From Gemmatirosa kalamazoonensis (GTDB lineage: Bacteria; Gemmatimonadota; Gemmatimonadetes; Gemmatimonadales; Gemmatimonadaceae): a stretch of 64,000 nucleotides of DNA. The notes beneath the pieces are model-generated. The model was not told the DNA's origin and searched no databases. It saw only the letters and a program-made list of their open reading frames with translations. Position 1 is the stretch's first letter, and each line of letters begins with the position of its first letter. The translations under genes and the position numbers were made by a program. The stretch covers positions 1,410,220 to 1,474,219 of the forward strand of contig NZ_CP007128.1 of assembly GCF_000522985.1 (NCBI RefSeq), in the 5' to 3' direction. Below, in pieces: positions 8,236 to 16,150 of this stretch.

Positions 8236-9237
8236 TCAAGCTCGCCGCTGCACCGTCGCCGTCACAAGGTCCGCCAGCATGCCGTACGCGGTCGTCGTCG
8301 GGTCGGGGTCGTGCGACGTCACGGTGAGCCCGCCGGGGAAGACCTCGGCGTCGTAGTGCATCACCAGCGTCGCGCCGCGCACGACGCCGAGCGGGTCGCT
8401 GGCGCCTAACGGCGTGGGGGCGACGCCGGCGCGCAGTCGTCCCGCGTCGTCGCGCGCGACCTCGCCGACCAGGCGCAGCGGCCGTCCCTCGTCGCGCGCA
8501 CGGCGCACGTCGCGCGGATCGAGCGCGCCGATGCCCTCGCGCGCGACGTCGCTCGGGCGCAGGTCGCCGCCCATCAGCACGTTCGCCACCGCGCACAGCT
8601 TCACCGCCGAGTCCCACCCGTCCACGTCGTAGCGCGGGTCCGACTCGGCGATGCCTAACGCCTGCGCGCGCGCCACGCCCTCGGCCACCGACAGCCCGTC
8701 CTCCACCGCCTCGAGCACGACGGTCGCCGTCGACGTGAACACGCCGCGCACGCCGCGCAGCCCGGCGAGCGGCAGGCAGTCGCGCACGAGCGAGAAGACC
8801 GGCGCGCCGTCCATCACCGCGGCCTCGAACAGGTAGCGGCGGCCGGCCGCGCGCGCGAGCGCGTCGAGCTCGCGCCACCCGTGCACCACCGGTCCCTTGT
8901 TCGCCGAGACCGCGTGCGCCCCGGCGCGCAGCGACGCGCGCAGGTAGGCGAGCGCCGGCTGCCCGGCGTGCGGGTCGAGCGCGATCGCCTCGAGCACCAC
9001 GTCGGGCCGCGCCGCGTGCAGCCACGCGTCCACGTCGCCGAGGTCCGCACCGTGCGGCGCGTCCGGGTCCAGCCCGCCCGGGTCTGCCCGCCAGCCCATG
9101 CGCCGCGATGCGACGCCCGTGACGACCCACTCGATCCCGTAGTCGCGCGCGAGCGCCTCGCGGCGGCGCAGCAGCAGCGCGTGCAGCGCGCGGTTGACGG
9201 CGCCGAATCCGAGGAACGCGAGGCGGGTGGGAGGCAT
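8236..9237 (-). CDS. Homoserine dehydrogenase-like oxidoreductase
   Basis: 333 residues. Rossmann motif LGFGAVNRALHALL at about 8-21; SANKGPVV near 112-119 matches the homoserine dehydrogenase (T/S)ANK-x-x-V element with the catalytic Lys; DPRYDVDGWDSAVKLC matches the conserved D-x-x-G-x-D-x-x-x-K segment. There is no C-terminal ACT domain, so it would not be regulated by threonine through that route. The family (hom, PF00742) converts aspartate semialdehyde to homoserine; a catabolic paralogue is possible because no other threonine or methionine genes are nearby. Confidence 0.8.
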   Translation of the reverse strand: MPPTRLAFLGFGAVNRALHALLLRRREALARDYGIEWVVTGVASRRMGWRADPGGLDPDAPHGADLGDVDAWLHAARPDVVLEAIALDPHAGQPALAYLRASLRAGAHAVSANKGPVVHGWRELDALARAAGRRYLFEAAVMDGAPVFSLVRDCLPLAGLRGVRGVFTSTATVVLEAVEDGLSVAEGVARAQALGIAESDPRYDVDGWDSAVKLCAVANVLMGGDLRPSDVAREGIGALDPRDVRRARDEGRPLRLVGEVARDDAGRLRAGVAPTPLGASDPLGVVRGATLVMHYDAEVFPGGLTVTSHDPDPTTTAYGMLADLVTATVQRRA

Positions 9238-9273
9238 CGGCCGTCTCGTGTCGTTTTCGCCGTTCTCGATCGC

Positions 9274-9774
9274 CTAACGGGACACGTCGAACGTCAGCTC
9301 CAGCGTGTCCCCCTCGGGCACCGCATCCCACCGCGCGAACAGCTCCCGCCTCCGCTCGCGGATGCGCGCGAGCTGCTCGTCGGTGATCGGGGGCCCCACG
9401 ACGAACGGACCGTGCTGCGACGCGTGCAGCGCGATCTTGTCGTTCAGATCGGCGGCGGTCCACTCGACGCCGCTCGCGCGCTCGGCGTCGAGGAATCCGA
9501 CGATGAGCTCCGACGGGTCGGTGTCGGCGGGCATGGGGCCGCGCGGCCACGGCGTCCCGAAGTCGGAGAGATCCCATCCCTCGGCGACGAGCCCGTAGAA
9601 GCCGCGCCCGTGGCCGAGGACCGTCTCCACCGCGTAGTGCGTGAGATCGTGCCGCGGGAAGAAGCGCGCCTGCGCGCCCTGCTGCCGCTGCCACGTCGCG
9701 GTGCCGTCGGCACGCGTGCAGGTGAGCGCCGCGGATCCGTCGCGGTGCTTCTTCATGCGAATGGTGAGCGTCAC
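9274..9774 (-). CDS. Hypothetical protein
   Basis: 166 residues from a GTG at 9772-9774 that overlaps the TGA of the VOC gene (GTGA), so translation is probably coupled. Conserved-looking stretches are HDLTHYAVETVLGHGRGFYG, GWDLSDFGTPWPRG and LTFDVSR at the end. The DLTHYAVE...FYGLVAEGW arrangement recurs in small cytoplasmic proteins of unknown function. I do not assign a role. The TAG stop lies in a GTTAGGC heptamer. Confidence 0.7.
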   Translation of the reverse strand: MTLTIRMKKHRDGSAALTCTRADGTATWQRQQGAQARFFPRHDLTHYAVETVLGHGRGFYGLVAEGWDLSDFGTPWPRGPMPADTDPSELIVGFLDAERASGVEWTAADLNDKIALHASQHGPFVVGPPITDEQLARIRERRRELFARWDAVPEGDTLELTFDVSR

Positions 9775-10619
9775 GCGTCACCCATCACGCCGTCGCGCGA
9801 CTGGCCCACCGCGAGCACCGCGCCCGTCGGGTCGACGAACCCGCCGACGCGGCCGACGCCCGGGACCTCGCGGCACGGGAACGACGGCGAGGCGCCTAAC
9901 GCGATCGCCCGCGCCACCGTCGCGTCGACGTCGTCCACCGCGACGTACACCCGCCAGTGCGGGCGCGACGAGGCGCCCGGGGGCGCGTGGAGCATGCCCG
10001 CGGTCGGCGTGCCGCGGCGGAGGAACAGCCAGTAGACCGACCCGTCGAGGAACGCCGCCTCCTGCACGCGCCAGCCGAACACCGCGCGGTAGAACGCGGC
10101 CGCGCGGATCGGGTCGGGGGACGCGAGCTCGTGCCACCACGCCGTGCCCGGCGGCGGCGGCACGTCCGCCGCGACCCCGGGGCGCTCCGGCAGGGAGATC
10201 GGCGCGAGCACGGCGCCGAACGGGTCCTCGATCATCGCGAACCGGCCGACGTTCGGGATATCGGTCGGCGGGATGCACGTCTTCCCCCCCGCCGCCGCGG
10301 CCCGCGCGCACGTCCCGTCGACGTCGTCCACGCACACGTACGAGACCCAGTGCGCCGGCACCCCGAACCGCGGGTCGAGCGGCACCACGCCCCCGAACGG
10401 GTGCGCGCCGGCCTGGATGTACGTGTAGCTCCCGGCCGACCCGACGTGGCGCGCCTCCGTCGTCCACCCGAACAGCGCCTCGTAGAACGCGACCGAGCGG
10501 GCCGGCTCGGCGCTCATCAGGTCGTGCCACACGAAGGGGCCGCTCGCCGGGAGATCGGCGGACGCGTCGAAGAGCGCCGGCTCGTCCGTCTGAACTCTCG
10601 CGGGGTCGGGCGCGGTCAT
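9771..10619 (-). CDS. Two-domain VOC (glyoxalase/bleomycin resistance-like) protein
   Basis: 282 residues from ATG at 10617-10619. Two tandem VOC modules are clear: FVWHDLMSAEPARSVAFYEALFGW (module 1) with IEDPFGAVLAPI, and WWHELASPDPIRAAAFYRAVFGW (module 2) with FVDPTGAVLAVG. Each shows the beta-alpha-beta-beta-beta pattern with possible His/Glu metal ligands. Related two-module proteins are annotated as hydroxylase or glyoxalase-like without known substrate. Coupled by a GTGA overlap to the downstream 166-residue gene. Confidence 0.88.
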   Translation of the reverse strand: MTAPDPARVQTDEPALFDASADLPASGPFVWHDLMSAEPARSVAFYEALFGWTTEARHVGSAGSYTYIQAGAHPFGGVVPLDPRFGVPAHWVSYVCVDDVDGTCARAAAAGGKTCIPPTDIPNVGRFAMIEDPFGAVLAPISLPERPGVAADVPPPPGTAWWHELASPDPIRAAAFYRAVFGWRVQEAAFLDGSVYWLFLRRGTPTAGMLHAPPGASSRPHWRVYVAVDDVDATVARAIALGASPSFPCREVPGVGRVGGFVDPTGAVLAVGQSRDGVMGDA

Positions 10620-10814
10620 CGGCGGTGGCGCGGGTGAGGGTCGAGCCGACGGACGCGTGCAGGCGCTCCACGATGCAGCCGGGCGGTCGGTTGTCAACCT
10701 GGAACGGCCCAGTCCGTCGACCCGACGGTCAAGTTCTGCGGCGGGCAGCCGAGACTCCCGCGGGCGGATGCCGCGATCCGCGCGCTCCCCCGGAACCCGC
10801 TCCTGGCCCCCGAC

Positions 10815-11525
10815 ATGTCTCTCCGCCGACTCGCCGCCGCCGCCCTGCTCGCCGTCGCGTCCCCGCTCGCGGCCGGCGCCCAGGCGACGCTCACGTTCCC
10901 GTCGAGCCTCGCCAACCCGATCGCCGGCGGCTACTACGTGGGCCCCTACGCGCCGGCGACGTTCGTCAGCGCGGTCGGGCAGGCGCGGACGCTGTCGGTG
11001 CTGTGCCTCGACTTCCTGAACGAGGTCTACCTCGGCGACCAGTACCAGGTGAACGTCACGAGCCTCGGCGGCGGCGCGTCGAACCCGGTCGGCGACACCC
11101 GCCACCCGGGCGCGGTCGGCACCTATCGCAAGGCGGCGTGGCTCGGCTCCCTGTTCTCGTCGACGCCGACGACCGGGTGGGGCTCGGTGCAGTACGCGAT
11201 GTGGAACCTGTTCACCCCGACCGAGGCGCCGGACGACGCCGACTCGCCCGGCTACCTCGCGCTCGCCGACCTCGCCGAGTCGCACGACTACGGCGCGTTC
11301 GACTACCAGGGGCGCCACTACGACGCGGTGGACATGTCGCGCTACTGGGTGCTCACCGACGTGAACGCGGAAGGGCGCGCGCTCGGCGGCAAGCAGGAGT
11401 TCATCGCCACGTCCGACATCGCGCTCGGTCCGACGAACACGGTGCCGGAGCCGGGGACGCTCGCGCTCATCCTCACCGGCGCGGCGGCGATCGGCGTCCT
11501 CGCGTGGCGCCGCGCCCGCGCCTGA
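10815..11525 (+). CDS. PEP-CTERM sorting domain protein
   Basis: 236 residues. N-terminal signal peptide MSLRRLAAAALLAVASPLAAGA, followed by a beta-rich secreted domain, and a C-terminal sorting tail at about 209-236: VPEPGTLALI, a hydrophobic segment and basic RRARA. This tail is the exosortase (EpsH/XrtA) recognition signal; no exosortase gene is in this window. The domain contains LCLDFLNEVYLGD and QYAMWNLFTP, seen in PEP-CTERM proteins of unknown role. The 195 bp upstream hold no other gene. The stop overlaps a palindrome shared with the convergent sigma gene. Confidence 0.88.
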   Translation: MSLRRLAAAALLAVASPLAAGAQATLTFPSSLANPIAGGYYVGPYAPATFVSAVGQARTLSVLCLDFLNEVYLGDQYQVNVTSLGGGASNPVGDTRHPGAVGTYRKAAWLGSLFSSTPTTGWGSVQYAMWNLFTPTEAPDDADSPGYLALADLAESHDYGAFDYQGRHYDAVDMSRYWVLTDVNAEGRALGGKQEFIATSDIALGPTNTVPEPGTLALILTGAAAIGVLAWRRARA

Positions 11526-11541
11526 CCGCGCGCGTCAGGCG
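11519..11541. terminator. Bidirectional hairpin between convergent genes
   Basis: An 8-bp perfect inverted repeat, CGCCTGAC (11519-11526) and GTCAGGCG (11534-11541), with a 7-nt loop. It contains the TGA stop of the PEP-CTERM gene and overlaps the TGA stop of the convergent ECF42 gene. No T-tract is present, so it may act as an RNA hairpin or a Rho-assisted end rather than a classic intrinsic terminator. Confidence 0.5.
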
Positions 11542-12818
11542 GTCTTCGCCGCGCATTCGGCGGCGCGGCCGAGCAGCAGGGCGCGCTCGCGGGCGTTCTT
11601 CGTGAGCGACGCGGCGCGCTCGAGCTCCGCGCGCGCCTCGTCGTGGCGGCCGAGCTTCATGAGGAAGTCGCCGCGCACGCTCGGCAGCAGGTGGTAGCTC
11701 GCGAGCGCGCCGTCGGCGACGAGCGCGTCGACGATCGCGAGCCCGGCCGCCGGTCCCGCCGCCATCGACACCGCGACGGCGCGATTCAGCTCCACGATCG
11801 GCGACGGCGTCACGTCGCCGAGCGCGTCGTACAGCCGCGCGATGCGCGCCCAGTCGGTGTCCGACGCGACGCGCGCGCGGGCGTGGCACGCGGCGATCGC
11901 CGCCTGCAGCGTGTAGGCGCCTAACGGCTCGCCGCGCGCCGCGGCGCATGCCTCGGCGCGAGCGAGCGCCGTGAGGCCGCGCCGGATCAGCAGCCGGTCC
12001 CAGCGCGCGCGGTCCTGGTCGAGCAGCAGCACCGGCTCCCCCGACGGCCCCACGCGCGCGCGCAGCCGCGACGCCTGGATCTCCATCAGCGCGACGAGGC
12101 CGTGCACCTCCGGCTCTTCCGGCGTGAGCCCGGCGAGCACGCGCCCGAGCCGCAGCGCGTCCTCGCACAGCTGCGGCCGCACCCAGTCGTCGCCCGCGGT
12201 GGCCGAGTAGCCCTCGTTGAACACGAGGTAGATCACCTGCAGCACGGACGCGAGCCGCGCGTGGAACTCCTCGCCGCGCGGCACCTCGAACGGCACGCGC
12301 TTGTCGGCGAGCGTCTTCTTCGCGCGCACGATGCGCTGCGCCACGGTGGGCTCCGGCACGAGGAACGCGCGCGCGATCTCCTCGGTCGTGAGCCCGCCTA
12401 ACAGACGCAGCGTGAGCGCGACGCGCGCCTCCGTCGACAGCACCGGGTGGCACGCGACGAAGATGAGCCGCAGCAGGTCGTCCCCCACGTGATCGTCGAG
12501 CGCGGCGTCGAGCTCCGGCACGGCCGCCTCCTGTCTCGCCTCGAGCTCCGGCGCGAGCTCCGCGTGCTTGCGGTCGAGCAGCTTGTCGCGGCGCAGGAGG
12601 TCGATGGCCCGCCGCTTCGCGGTGGCCATGAGCCACGCGCCCGGGTTCGTCGGGATGCCCGTCTCGGGCCACTTCTCCAGCGCCGCGACCAGCGCGTCCT
12701 GCGCGAGATCCTCGGCCACGCCCACGTCGCGCACCATGCGCGCGAGTCCCGCGATGAGCTTCGCCGACTCGATGCGCCAGACGGCGTCGATGGTTCGGTG
12801 GATGTCGGCGACGGTCAC
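11535..12818 (-). CDS. ECF42-type sigma factor with C-terminal extension
   Basis: 427 residues, far longer than a simple ECF sigma. Region 2 (about 25-95) contains AEDLAQDALVAALEKWP and PGAWLMATAKRRAIDLLRRDK; region 4 (about 130-185) contains LTLRLLGGLTTEEIARAFLVPEPTVAQRIVRAKKTL. The remaining ~240 residues (DUF6596 plus TPR-like helices, ending HDEARAELERAASL) are the hallmark of the ECF42 group, which lacks an anti-sigma factor and uses the C-terminal domain for control. ECF42 genes sit with YCII/DGPF genes, exactly as here (two copies upstream at 13460-14280). The start is GTG at 12816-12818. Confidence 0.9.
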   Translation of the reverse strand: MTVADIHRTIDAVWRIESAKLIAGLARMVRDVGVAEDLAQDALVAALEKWPETGIPTNPGAWLMATAKRRAIDLLRRDKLLDRKHAELAPELEARQEAAVPELDAALDDHVGDDLLRLIFVACHPVLSTEARVALTLRLLGGLTTEEIARAFLVPEPTVAQRIVRAKKTLADKRVPFEVPRGEEFHARLASVLQVIYLVFNEGYSATAGDDWVRPQLCEDALRLGRVLAGLTPEEPEVHGLVALMEIQASRLRARVGPSGEPVLLLDQDRARWDRLLIRRGLTALARAEACAAARGEPLGAYTLQAAIAACHARARVASDTDWARIARLYDALGDVTPSPIVELNRAVAVSMAAGPAAGLAIVDALVADGALASYHLLPSVRGDFLMKLGRHDEARAELERAASLTKNARERALLLGRAAECAAKTA

Positions 12819-12868
12819 GTCGAGAAATCAGCGCGACCGCGTCGCCGACGGCAAGATCGGCGCGCCTG

Positions 12869-13015
12869 CTGGACTCCACGTACGAGATCTGATCGGACTG
12901 AAGAAGGACTGAAGGACGACTGAAGAGGGACCAACACAAAACGTGTTGTGGGTCCTTCTTCAGTCGCTCTTCAGTCCTCCTTCAGTCCTCCACGGAATTC
13001 GTACGTGGAGTCCAG
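12869..13015. repeat. Inverted array palindrome, unit GGACTGAAG (family F)
   Basis: Left arm 12869-12938: CTGGACTCCACGTACGA followed by three spaced copies of the unit. Short loop with an inner CAACAC/GTGTTG stem. Right arm 12943-13015 is the imperfect reverse complement. The element lies between the ECF42 and DoxX genes, and its right arm encodes the DoxX C terminus (SWTPRTNSVED) and stop. Confidence 0.85.
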
Positions 13016-13437
13016 GACCGGCGCGACGCGAGCACCGCGCGCACTCGCGCGTCGCGCAGCCACAGCCCGCCCCACAGCAGCGCCGCGACGTACGTGGGGA
13101 ACAGCACGTGGCTGAACAGCGGGTTCTCCACGCGCACGTGCGTCGCGATCGCGCCGCCGAGGTAGCCGGTAAGCAGCACCGCGCCGATCACCGACGTGCG
13201 CGGCACCAGGTAGACGGCGAGACACGCGAGCTCCAGCACGCCCACCGTCGTCGCGAGGTGCACCGGCCAGCCGAGCTGCGCGAACGACTGCACCACCGGC
13301 GCGATCACGACCAGCTTGATGACCGCGTCGAACGCGAGGAACGACACCGCGAGCGCGCTCAGCACGCGTCCCACCCACCGCCGGCTCGCGGTGGCCGCGC
13401 CGGCCGCGCCGGCCGCGTGGAGGCCGATGGACGTCAT
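12982..13437 (-). CDS. DoxX-like membrane protein
   Basis: 151 residues with four hydrophobic helices: about 25-50 (VLSALAVSFLAFDAVIKLVVIA), 58-78 (VHLATTVGVLELACLAVYLV), 83-100 (SVIGAVLLTGYLGGAIATHV) and 108-126 (LFPTYVAALLWGGLWL). The FLAFDAVIKL and THVRVENPLFSHVLFP motifs fit the DoxX-like family of inner-membrane proteins, role uncertain. The last ~11 residues are encoded by a palindromic repeat and are unlikely to be conserved. It lies between the two YCII genes and the ECF42 gene, all on one strand, so it is a probable member of that regulon. Confidence 0.85.
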   Translation of the reverse strand: MTSIGLHAAGAAGAATASRRWVGRVLSALAVSFLAFDAVIKLVVIAPVVQSFAQLGWPVHLATTVGVLELACLAVYLVPRTSVIGAVLLTGYLGGAIATHVRVENPLFSHVLFPTYVAALLWGGLWLRDARVRAVLASRRSWTPRTNSVED

Positions 13438-13459
13438 GGTCGGATCTCCGATGAAGGCG

Positions 13460-13822
13460 TTAGGCGGGCTGCGCCGCGTCGGATGCGGGCATCTCGTAGA
13501 GCTGCCGCAGCTCGCACTCCCCGTCGCCGGCCACGGACAGGAAGCGCCGGCACAGCTCCACCGCTTCCTCCTTGCTGCCCGCCCGGATGAGCGCGAAGCC
13601 GCCGACGACTTCCTTCGCCTCGGTGAACGGGCCGTCGCTCACCGTCACCCGGCCGTTCGTCTTCCGCACGCGCGCGCCTAACGCGCTCGGCAGGCATCCC
13701 TCGGTGCCGAGCAGCCAGCCCGACTTGAACCCCTCCTCGATGAGGGCGCCCATCGTCGCCATCTCCTCGGCCGTGGGCGGCGTGTTGCGCTCGGCGTGCT
13801 TGTAGATCGACAGGAATCGCAT
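13460..13822 (-). CDS. YCII-related (DGPF domain) protein, copy 1
   Basis: 120 residues from ATG at 13820-13822. Ferredoxin-like fold of the YCII/DGPF family: MRFLSIYKHAE strand, KSGWLLGTEGCLPSALGARVR, the diagnostic VSDGPFTEAKEVVGGFALI and the closing LCRRFLSVAGDGECELRQLYE. The SDGPF motif carries the conserved Asp. Function is unproven; association with ECF42 sigma factors is established in Actinobacteria and Proteobacteria and suggests an oxidative or antibiotic-stress regulon. Stop TAA lies within a heptamer copy. Confidence 0.9.
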   Translation of the reverse strand: MRFLSIYKHAERNTPPTAEEMATMGALIEEGFKSGWLLGTEGCLPSALGARVRKTNGRVTVSDGPFTEAKEVVGGFALIRAGSKEEAVELCRRFLSVAGDGECELRQLYEMPASDAAQPA

Positions 13823-13839
13823 GGCGTGGGTCCTCGCGG

Positions 13840-14280
13840 TCAGCGGTTCGTGGGCTGCTGCGACTCGATCTGCGCGCGGAGCCGCTCTTCCTGCTCGCGC
13901 AGCTCGGGCGTGAATTCGGCGCCGAAGTCCTCGGCCTCGAACACGGGGCGGATCTCGAGCTCCGCCTCGGTCCCCGGCATCGGGTTCGGGCAGCGCTTCG
14001 CCCACTCGATCGCCTCCGCCATCGACCGCACCTGCCACAGCCAGAAGCCGGCGACGAGCTCCTTCGTCTCGGCGAACGGCCCGTCGATCACCGTGCGCTC
14101 GCCGCTGGTGAAGCGTACGCGGGCGCCCTTGCTGCTCGGCTGCAGTCCCTCGCCGGCGAGCATGACGCCGGCCTTCACGAGCTCCTCGTTGTACTGGCCC
14201 ATCGCCGCGAGCAGCTCGGTGCTCGGCATGTTGCCGGCCTCGCTGTCGGCCGACGCCTTCACAATGACCATGACGCGCAT
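13840..14280 (-). CDS. YCII-related (DGPF domain) protein, copy 2
   Basis: 146 residues from ATG at 14278-14280. Same fold as the neighbouring copy: MRVMVIVKASADSEAG, ELVKAGVMLAGEGLQPSSKGARVRF, diagnostic VIDGPFAETKELVAGFWLWQV, then EAIEWAKRCPNPMPGTEAELEIRP. The C-terminal ~30 residues (ELREQEERLRAQIESQQ) form an added charged helix. The two copies are distantly related to each other rather than a recent duplication. First gene of the likely YCII-YCII-DoxX-ECF42 operon. Confidence 0.9.
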   Translation of the reverse strand: MRVMVIVKASADSEAGNMPSTELLAAMGQYNEELVKAGVMLAGEGLQPSSKGARVRFTSGERTVIDGPFAETKELVAGFWLWQVRSMAEAIEWAKRCPNPMPGTEAELEIRPVFEAEDFGAEFTPELREQEERLRAQIESQQPTNR

Positions 14281-14373
14281 CGTTCGGTCCTCGGATCGGG
14301 GTGGTTCGTCGTGGCTTCCACTGACACGACGAACGGGGGACGGCGGGATCGACACGGGAGGGCGAATTCTACG

Positions 14374-14675
14374 GCGGGACGATCTCACGGCGGGACGACT
14401 GACGGCGGGACGGACAACGGCGGGACGTTCGACGGCGGGATCTGGATGCGTTCAGAGGGATCCGGTCGGCGTCGGATTGGTACCGCGGCCGTTCACGCGC
14501 ATAGCACCTTGGGCGAAGGGGGGGGAGCCCCCCTGGCACCTAGGTACGGGCCGGTCATCCCGCCGTGGATCGTCCCGCCGTGGATCGTCCCGCCGTGGAT
14601 CGTCCCGCCGTGGATCGTCCCGCCGTGGATCGTCCCGCCGTCAGTCGTCCCGCCCTAGACGTCCCGCCGTGAGAT
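14374..14675. repeat. Large inverted structure: arrays of ACGGCGGGACG around the 103-bp element, copy B (family D)
   Basis: This gene-free stretch (14281-14677) holds left-side units of ACGGCGGGACG plus 3-4 spacer bases (about 14374-14440), the conserved 103-bp core at 14445-14547, and right-side inverted units of CGTCCCGCCGT (about 14564-14675; six near-identical copies of ATCGTCCCGCCGTGG). The whole can fold into a giant hairpin. The same organisation, in opposite orientation, is at 52845-53285. No ORF in it has credible coding character. Confidence 0.9.
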
Positions 14676-14677
14676 CG

Positions 14678-15325
14678 TCAGTCCGGCGTCCAGCGCGGCA
14701 CCCCCGTGAACAGCCCGTCCACCACGCCCACCCGGTGCGCGAGCCACACGCCGAACGCCACGCTCACCGCGCCCGAGGCCATGCGCAGCCCGCGCTGCAG
14801 CCCGTGGATGCGCGGCGCCGCGAGCACCGCCGGCGCTGCGACGAGCAGCGTCACGAGCGCCATGCCCACCACCGTCCCCGCGCCGAACACGAGCAGGTAG
14901 ACCACCGCCCACCGCGGGTCGTCGATGAGGGGCAGCACGAGCAGCGTCGCGCCCGCGGAGCCGGCGAGGCCGTGCACCACGCCGACGAGCAGCGGCCGCA
15001 GCTCCGTGAGCCGTCCCGGCGTCGGCCGCACGTCGAGCAGGTTCATCGCGCCGAGCAGCACGAGCATCGCCGCGACTGCCAGCTCCAGCGAGAGGCCGAG
15101 CCGCGGTGTCAGCGCGAGGCGGAACAGGATGATCGCGCCCCCCACGCCGAGGAGCGTGACCGTGTGGCCGAGCCCCCACAGCACGCCGATCCCGCACGCC
15201 CGTCGCACCGAGCGCTCGCGGCTCACGATCGTCGTCACCGCCACGACGTGGTCCGGATCGGTCGCGTGGCGCATGCCGAGCAGGAGACTCGTGACGAACG
15301 CGGCGAGCAGCGTGAACGCGGGCAT
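14678..15325 (-). CDS. NicO/UreH-like nickel-cobalt transporter family membrane protein
   Basis: 215 residues from ATG at 15323-15325. About six hydrophobic helices. Helix 1 carries GMRHATDPDHVVAV, the H-x4-DH signature of NiCoT/NicO permeases, and the following HTVTLLGVGGAI segment supplies a further His. LLVGVVHGLAGSAGATLLVLP repeats a His-containing helix. Family members export or import Ni(II)/Co(II); no nickel enzyme or riboswitch is nearby to fix the metal. The C terminus (FTGVPRWTPD) abuts the repeat structure to its right on the coding strand. Confidence 0.85.
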   Translation of the reverse strand: MPAFTLLAAFVTSLLLGMRHATDPDHVVAVTTIVSRERSVRRACGIGVLWGLGHTVTLLGVGGAIILFRLALTPRLGLSLELAVAAMLVLLGAMNLLDVRPTPGRLTELRPLLVGVVHGLAGSAGATLLVLPLIDDPRWAVVYLLVFGAGTVVGMALVTLLVAAPAVLAAPRIHGLQRGLRMASGAVSVAFGVWLAHRVGVVDGLFTGVPRWTPD

Positions 15326-15497
15326 CGGGGCAGGGTGCGCGGCGCGGGCGAAGGGCCGCGGAATATACGCGGGCGCCGCCGACCGGCCTTCACGAACGCG
15401 TGGCTCCGGCGTCATCCACGATACCGGGGCGGCTCGCGTCGGGGCCCGCGTGCCGCGCGGTGTTCACATCGTTGGAGCTACATCACAGGAGCACGAC

Positions 15498-16064
15498 ATG
15501 TCACGCACGACGCTCGCTCTCGCACTCGCCGGTCTCCTCGCGGCGGCGCCCACGCTCGACGCGCAGCCGCCCGCCGGTTCACCACCGGCCACGCAGCCGC
15601 CCGCCCGCCAACGGCGCCCGATGCCGCGCCGCCTCGACCGGGCCGCGGATCGGCCGGGCTTCGGCGGCCCCGGCGGCCGTGGCGCCCGTGGCGGGATGAT
15701 GGGCTTCCCGATGGGGGGCGCCTCGTCGCTCGCCGAGCGGCTGCTCGGCCAGACGGGCGAGCTGCGGCTCACCGACCAGCAGGTGGTGCGGCTCGCCGCG
15801 ATCGCCCGTCGCGCCGACGACCGCCGCCGCGCCCTGCGCACGCGGATGGACTCGCTCCGCACCACGCTCCGCGCCGACACGACGGCCCGCCGACGCGGCT
15901 TCCGGCCCGGTGGCCCGGGTTTCCCTGGCGCAGCCGGCGGCCCACTCGCCGCCGACCTGCAGCGCATGCGCGACCAGGCCCGCGCCGATCTGCGCGACGC
16001 GCTGTCCGTCCTCACGCCCGACCAGCAGGCGCAAGCCTGGGAGATGCGGTCGCTGCGGCGGTAG
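15498..16064 (+). CDS. Spy/LTXXQ-like periplasmic protein
   Basis: 188 residues from ATG at 15498, preceded by AGGAG at a good distance. Signal peptide MSRTTLALALAGLLAAAPTLDA, then a Pro/Arg/Gly-rich linker (about 25-75) and a helical domain with two LTXXQ-type motifs, LRLTDQQVVRLAAI and LTPDQQAQAWEM, separated by a helical Arg-rich hairpin (RADDRRRALRTRMDSLR). This is the pattern of Spy/CpxP-like periplasmic chaperones that respond to envelope stress. Function is inferred from fold only. Confidence 0.8.
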   Translation: MSRTTLALALAGLLAAAPTLDAQPPAGSPPATQPPARQRRPMPRRLDRAADRPGFGGPGGRGARGGMMGFPMGGASSLAERLLGQTGELRLTDQQVVRLAAIARRADDRRRALRTRMDSLRTTLRADTTARRRGFRPGGPGFPGAAGGPLAADLQRMRDQARADLRDALSVLTPDQQAQAWEMRSLRR

Positions 16065-16076
16065 AACGCGAGGAGC

Positions 16077-16150
16077 GAGGGCAGGAGGGCAGGAGGGCAG
16101 GAGGGCAGGAGAACCGTTAGGCTCTCCTGCCCTCCTGCCCTCTTGCCCTC
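16077..16150. repeat. Inverted array palindrome, unit GGGCAGGAG (family C, copy 1)
   Basis: Left arm 16077-16112 is four tandem units; a 10-nt loop contains GTTAGGC; right arm 16123-16150 is three inverted units. It fills the space between the Spy-like gene and the DUF4142 stop (16151), so it could work as a terminator hairpin for both convergent genes. Confidence 0.9.

Noticed and set aside
14374-14675. Tandem CGGCGGGACG units resemble a CRISPR array
   Set aside because: Spacers are only 3-5 bp, nearly identical and the array turns into its inverse; no cas genes.
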